Shown here: piece by piece, positions 32,959 to 34,806 of the stretch
Layout of the letters: every line of letters starts with the position of its first letter
Position numbering within the stretch: position 1 is the first letter of the stretch
Source: CAYUQT01 sp964596165
GTDB lineage: Bacteria; Planctomycetota; Phycisphaerae; UBA1845; JAFGLZ01
Assembly (NCBI GenBank): GCA_964596165.1
Contig: CAZQTW010000065.1
Location: 1 to 34,806 of the forward strand
Direction: 5' to 3'
DNA length: 34,806 bases
Translations under genes and position numbers: made by a program
The notes under the pieces: model-generated
What the model was told of the DNA's origin: nothing
The model's input: only the letters and a program-made list of their open reading frames with translations
The model's database searches: none

Positions 32959-34184
32959 CGAGGCATCTCCTACGATTCTTGCCGGCGGTGGCACTCCTCG
33001 TCATCTTCGGCTGTGCGCAACTCATGCGCAAGCAATTGGCCGAGGAAGGACAGCAACGGTGGGACCACGTACGAGCTCGGGTCAAGCTGCAGCTCGCCGA
33101 GAAGAGCTTCAACAACAGGGCTATCGACGACGCATGGACTCAATGCGAAGAGGTTGTCAGGCTGGACCCGTCCTATGCCGAGGGGCATCTGTTGGCCACT
33201 CGGATTCAACTGGAGAAGGGGGACATCTCCAAGGCGCAAGCCTCTCTGAATATGGCCCAGACGATGGCGCCCGGCGCCGCGGAGGGGCTATACCTTGAAG
33301 GCGTCATTGCGGAACGTCAGGGGCGGATGGAGGACGCTCTCAAACGATACCAAGAAGCACATCAAGCCAACCCGGAGGAACTGGACTACCTGCTGACCTA
33401 CGTTGAACTCCTCATCGCCACCGACCAGTATGAGAGCGCCCTCCGGACTCTCACGCCGCGGCGCAAGGATTTTGAGCATACGCCGGCCGTCCACGCGATG
33501 ACCGGACAGGCGCTGTCCTTGCTCGGACGATGCAAGGAGGCAGCCGAGTGTTACTCTCTGGCTATCCAATTGGCCCCGCAGAATCCCCTGCTCAGGGAAG
33601 AAGCCGGCGTTGCCTTCGCATCGGCCGGATGGTACGAGCAAGCAATCGAGACACTGATCCCACTGGTTCAAGCCACGACCACTCAATCCGCCAAAGGGAA
33701 GAAACCCGCCGGGCCTTCTCTCATGGTGATCCGGTCGTTCGCGACGGCCCTCTTGAAAACGGGTAAGATCGACCAAGCCGTCAAGGTCCTCGATGAGGCC
33801 ATCAAGAAGCACCCTGAGGTGCCGGAGTTGTGGCTTCTGCTGGCTGAAGGTCATGTCAAACGCGGCAGTCCGGATCTCGCCAAGCAGGCCACGCAAAAGG
33901 TCCTCGAGTTTTCGCCCGATCAGCCGGACGCCCACCTGTTGCAGACGTATCTCGCATTCGAAATGGGCTCTGCGCAGCAAGCCGTTCGGGCAGCGCAGGA
34001 GATGGTCGATCGTTGTCCGCAGGACATCGAAGCAAGAGCCATGCTGGCCCTTGCCCTGGAGAAGCTGCCCGACGGCAAAACCAAGGCGGCTGAGCAGTAC
34101 CGCTGTATCCTGTCCATCGCACCCGCTCATCGGTGGGCCCAAGCTCAACTCCAACGATTGGACCGACAGGTAAGAGCGAACTGA
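32955..34184 (+). CDS. TPR lipoprotein, probable secretin pilot or assembly factor
   Basis: A 409-residue protein with a lipobox-like VIFGC at about residue 20, so probably outer-membrane anchored. It is followed by about nine tetratricopeptide repeats, for example 'AWTQCEEVVRLDPSYAEGHLLATRI', 'AECYSLAIQLAPQNPLL' and 'AVKVLDEAIKKHPEVPELWLLLAEG'. TPR lipoproteins such as PilF/PilW guide secretin assembly in type IV pilus systems. Here the gene is coupled to the secretin by an ATGA overlap, which supports such a role. It closes the plus-strand block. Confidence 0.85.
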   Translation: MTRHLLRFLPAVALLVIFGCAQLMRKQLAEEGQQRWDHVRARVKLQLAEKSFNNRAIDDAWTQCEEVVRLDPSYAEGHLLATRIQLEKGDISKAQASLNMAQTMAPGAAEGLYLEGVIAERQGRMEDALKRYQEAHQANPEELDYLLTYVELLIATDQYESALRTLTPRRKDFEHTPAVHAMTGQALSLLGRCKEAAECYSLAIQLAPQNPLLREEAGVAFASAGWYEQAIETLIPLVQATTTQSAKGKKPAGPSLMVIRSFATALLKTGKIDQAVKVLDEAIKKHPEVPELWLLLAEGHVKRGSPDLAKQATQKVLEFSPDQPDAHLLQTYLAFEMGSAQQAVRAAQEMVDRCPQDIEARAMLALALEKLPDGKTKAAEQYRCILSIAPAHRWAQAQLQRLDRQVRAN

Positions 34185-34309
34185 CTCGAGCGGTCGCGCC
34201 CTCGGCTCGACCGTCTTCGAAAGACTCGGGCTCTGGTGCTTGTTGAGCGGAGACCGCCGAAGCCGAGGCCGCGTGGTGGTCCATTCCGCCCACATGTGGC
34301 GCGACGGAC

Positions 34310-34750
34310 CTATCGCAACGGGGACTGGATACCGTATTCGATCAGGTCCATGTCGGCCGCCAGCTTGTCATCCGCCGTCAAGATCATGCGAATGATTCCG
34401 TAGATCGGCCCCTCGGAAGCAGTCCACGTTCGCCGCTCGTAGTTGACGCCTTCAAAGGTCCATCTTGCGATGGTCAGTCGTGTGTTCCACGCCCGACCGG
34501 CGGCCGTAAGCGTTGTTGCAGCCGAGGCCACCTCCGCCTTGGCAACCTCGTCCGCTCGCAGCGCCCAGTCTACATCGATCGGCTCAACGCGAGTGGCCGG
34601 AAGTCCGGTTGGCCGACCGTCCACCCACATTTCCAACTTCAGGCGGACCTCACGTGACGACTTGCCGATAACCTCCAACCGCTGCTCGAAGCCCCCGGCC
34701 AACTTGTATCGAGCCCATTGTCCAAGCGGAGCGCGTTGCAGGACCGCCAT
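34310..34750 (-). CDS. Hypothetical protein, possibly 5'-incomplete in this window
   Basis: At least 146 residues: a beta-rich body ('WARYKLAGGFEQRLEVIG', 'EVRLKLEMWVDGRP') and a C-terminal 'GPIYGIIRMILTADDKLAADMDLIEYG'. The 'W...Y...G...L.V......V.L..E.W..G' start and 'G.I..I...D..L...M.L.EYG' end resemble exported planctomycete proteins of unknown function. ATG 34750 has AAGGTG about ten bases upstream. The frame stays open to the window edge, with a Pro/Ser-rich stretch that could be a linker after a signal peptide, so the true start may lie outside. It converges with the TPR gene. Confidence 0.6.
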   Translation of the reverse strand: MAVLQRAPLGQWARYKLAGGFEQRLEVIGKSSREVRLKLEMWVDGRPTGLPATRVEPIDVDWALRADEVAKAEVASAATTLTAAGRAWNTRLTIARWTFEGVNYERRTWTASEGPIYGIIRMILTADDKLAADMDLIEYGIQSPLR

Positions 34751-34806
34751 TCGAGAAACACCTTGACGAACCGGAGCGGATGATGTCGGCGGGGTAAGGG
34801 GGGGGC

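Noticed and set aside
34213..34225. Short GTCTT/AAGAC hairpin after the TPR gene
   Set aside because: Only 5 bp with a three-base loop and no T-run; too weak to call a terminator.

Overview
The window looks like chromosomal DNA of a GC-rich Gram-negative bacterium, most likely a member of the Planctomycetota (possibly Phycisphaerae-like). The basis is family content recognised by eye: a DUF1570-type exported metalloprotease-like protein, a small 'HLSDGGTVDVHNPDL' protein, a sulfatase-superfamily enzyme with a Thr in the nucleophile position, pseudopilins with a choice-of-anchor-R-like domain, and a PilX-like pseudopilin. No phage, transposase, rRNA or CRISPR array was seen. The lineage is an inference, not a database result.

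Bases 1-14750 are a mosaic of short transcription units. On the minus strand are tRNA-Asp (cut by the window edge) and tRNA-His, each with a clear sigma70-type promoter. Between them lie a sulfatase-superfamily enzyme on the plus strand, a 78-residue conserved protein, and a 123-base remnant of a second copy of the sulfatase 3' end. Then follow, mostly on the minus strand, a YddG-like DMT exporter, a MutS2 without its Smr domain, and a DUF1570 protein. thiL is on the plus strand. After it come a small Cys-rich membrane protein and a complete ribose-type ABC transporter (binding protein, double ATPase, permease). An AI-2E/PerM-type membrane protein and an exported SOUL heme-binding-family protein are convergent.

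Bases 15162-34184 form one long plus-strand block, probably one operon or a few overlapping ones. It begins with a signalling set: PAS histidine kinase, single-domain response regulator, GAF/HD-GYP phosphodiesterase, membrane GAF protein with a degenerate GGDEF domain, and STAS protein. It runs by start/stop overlap into a type II secretion / type IV pilus-like machine: GspE/PilB ATPase, GspF/PilC, PilM-, PilN- and PilO-like proteins, a GspB/PilP-like protein, five prepilin-like proteins, a small one-TM protein, a secretin with a C-terminal TPR, and a TPR lipoprotein. No prepilin peptidase and no PilT are present here.

The most interesting reading is that the signalling set controls the machine. 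The ATPase begins with two 24-residue MshEN-like motifs separated by exactly 5 residues, the layout of a c-di-GMP-binding domain, and the HD-GYP and degenerate GGDEF proteins are encoded just upstream. The GspJ-like pseudopilin carries a large inserted beta-sandwich-like domain, and the secretin has an unusual TPR extension. The last gene (34310-34750, minus strand) is a hypothetical protein that may start beyond the window.
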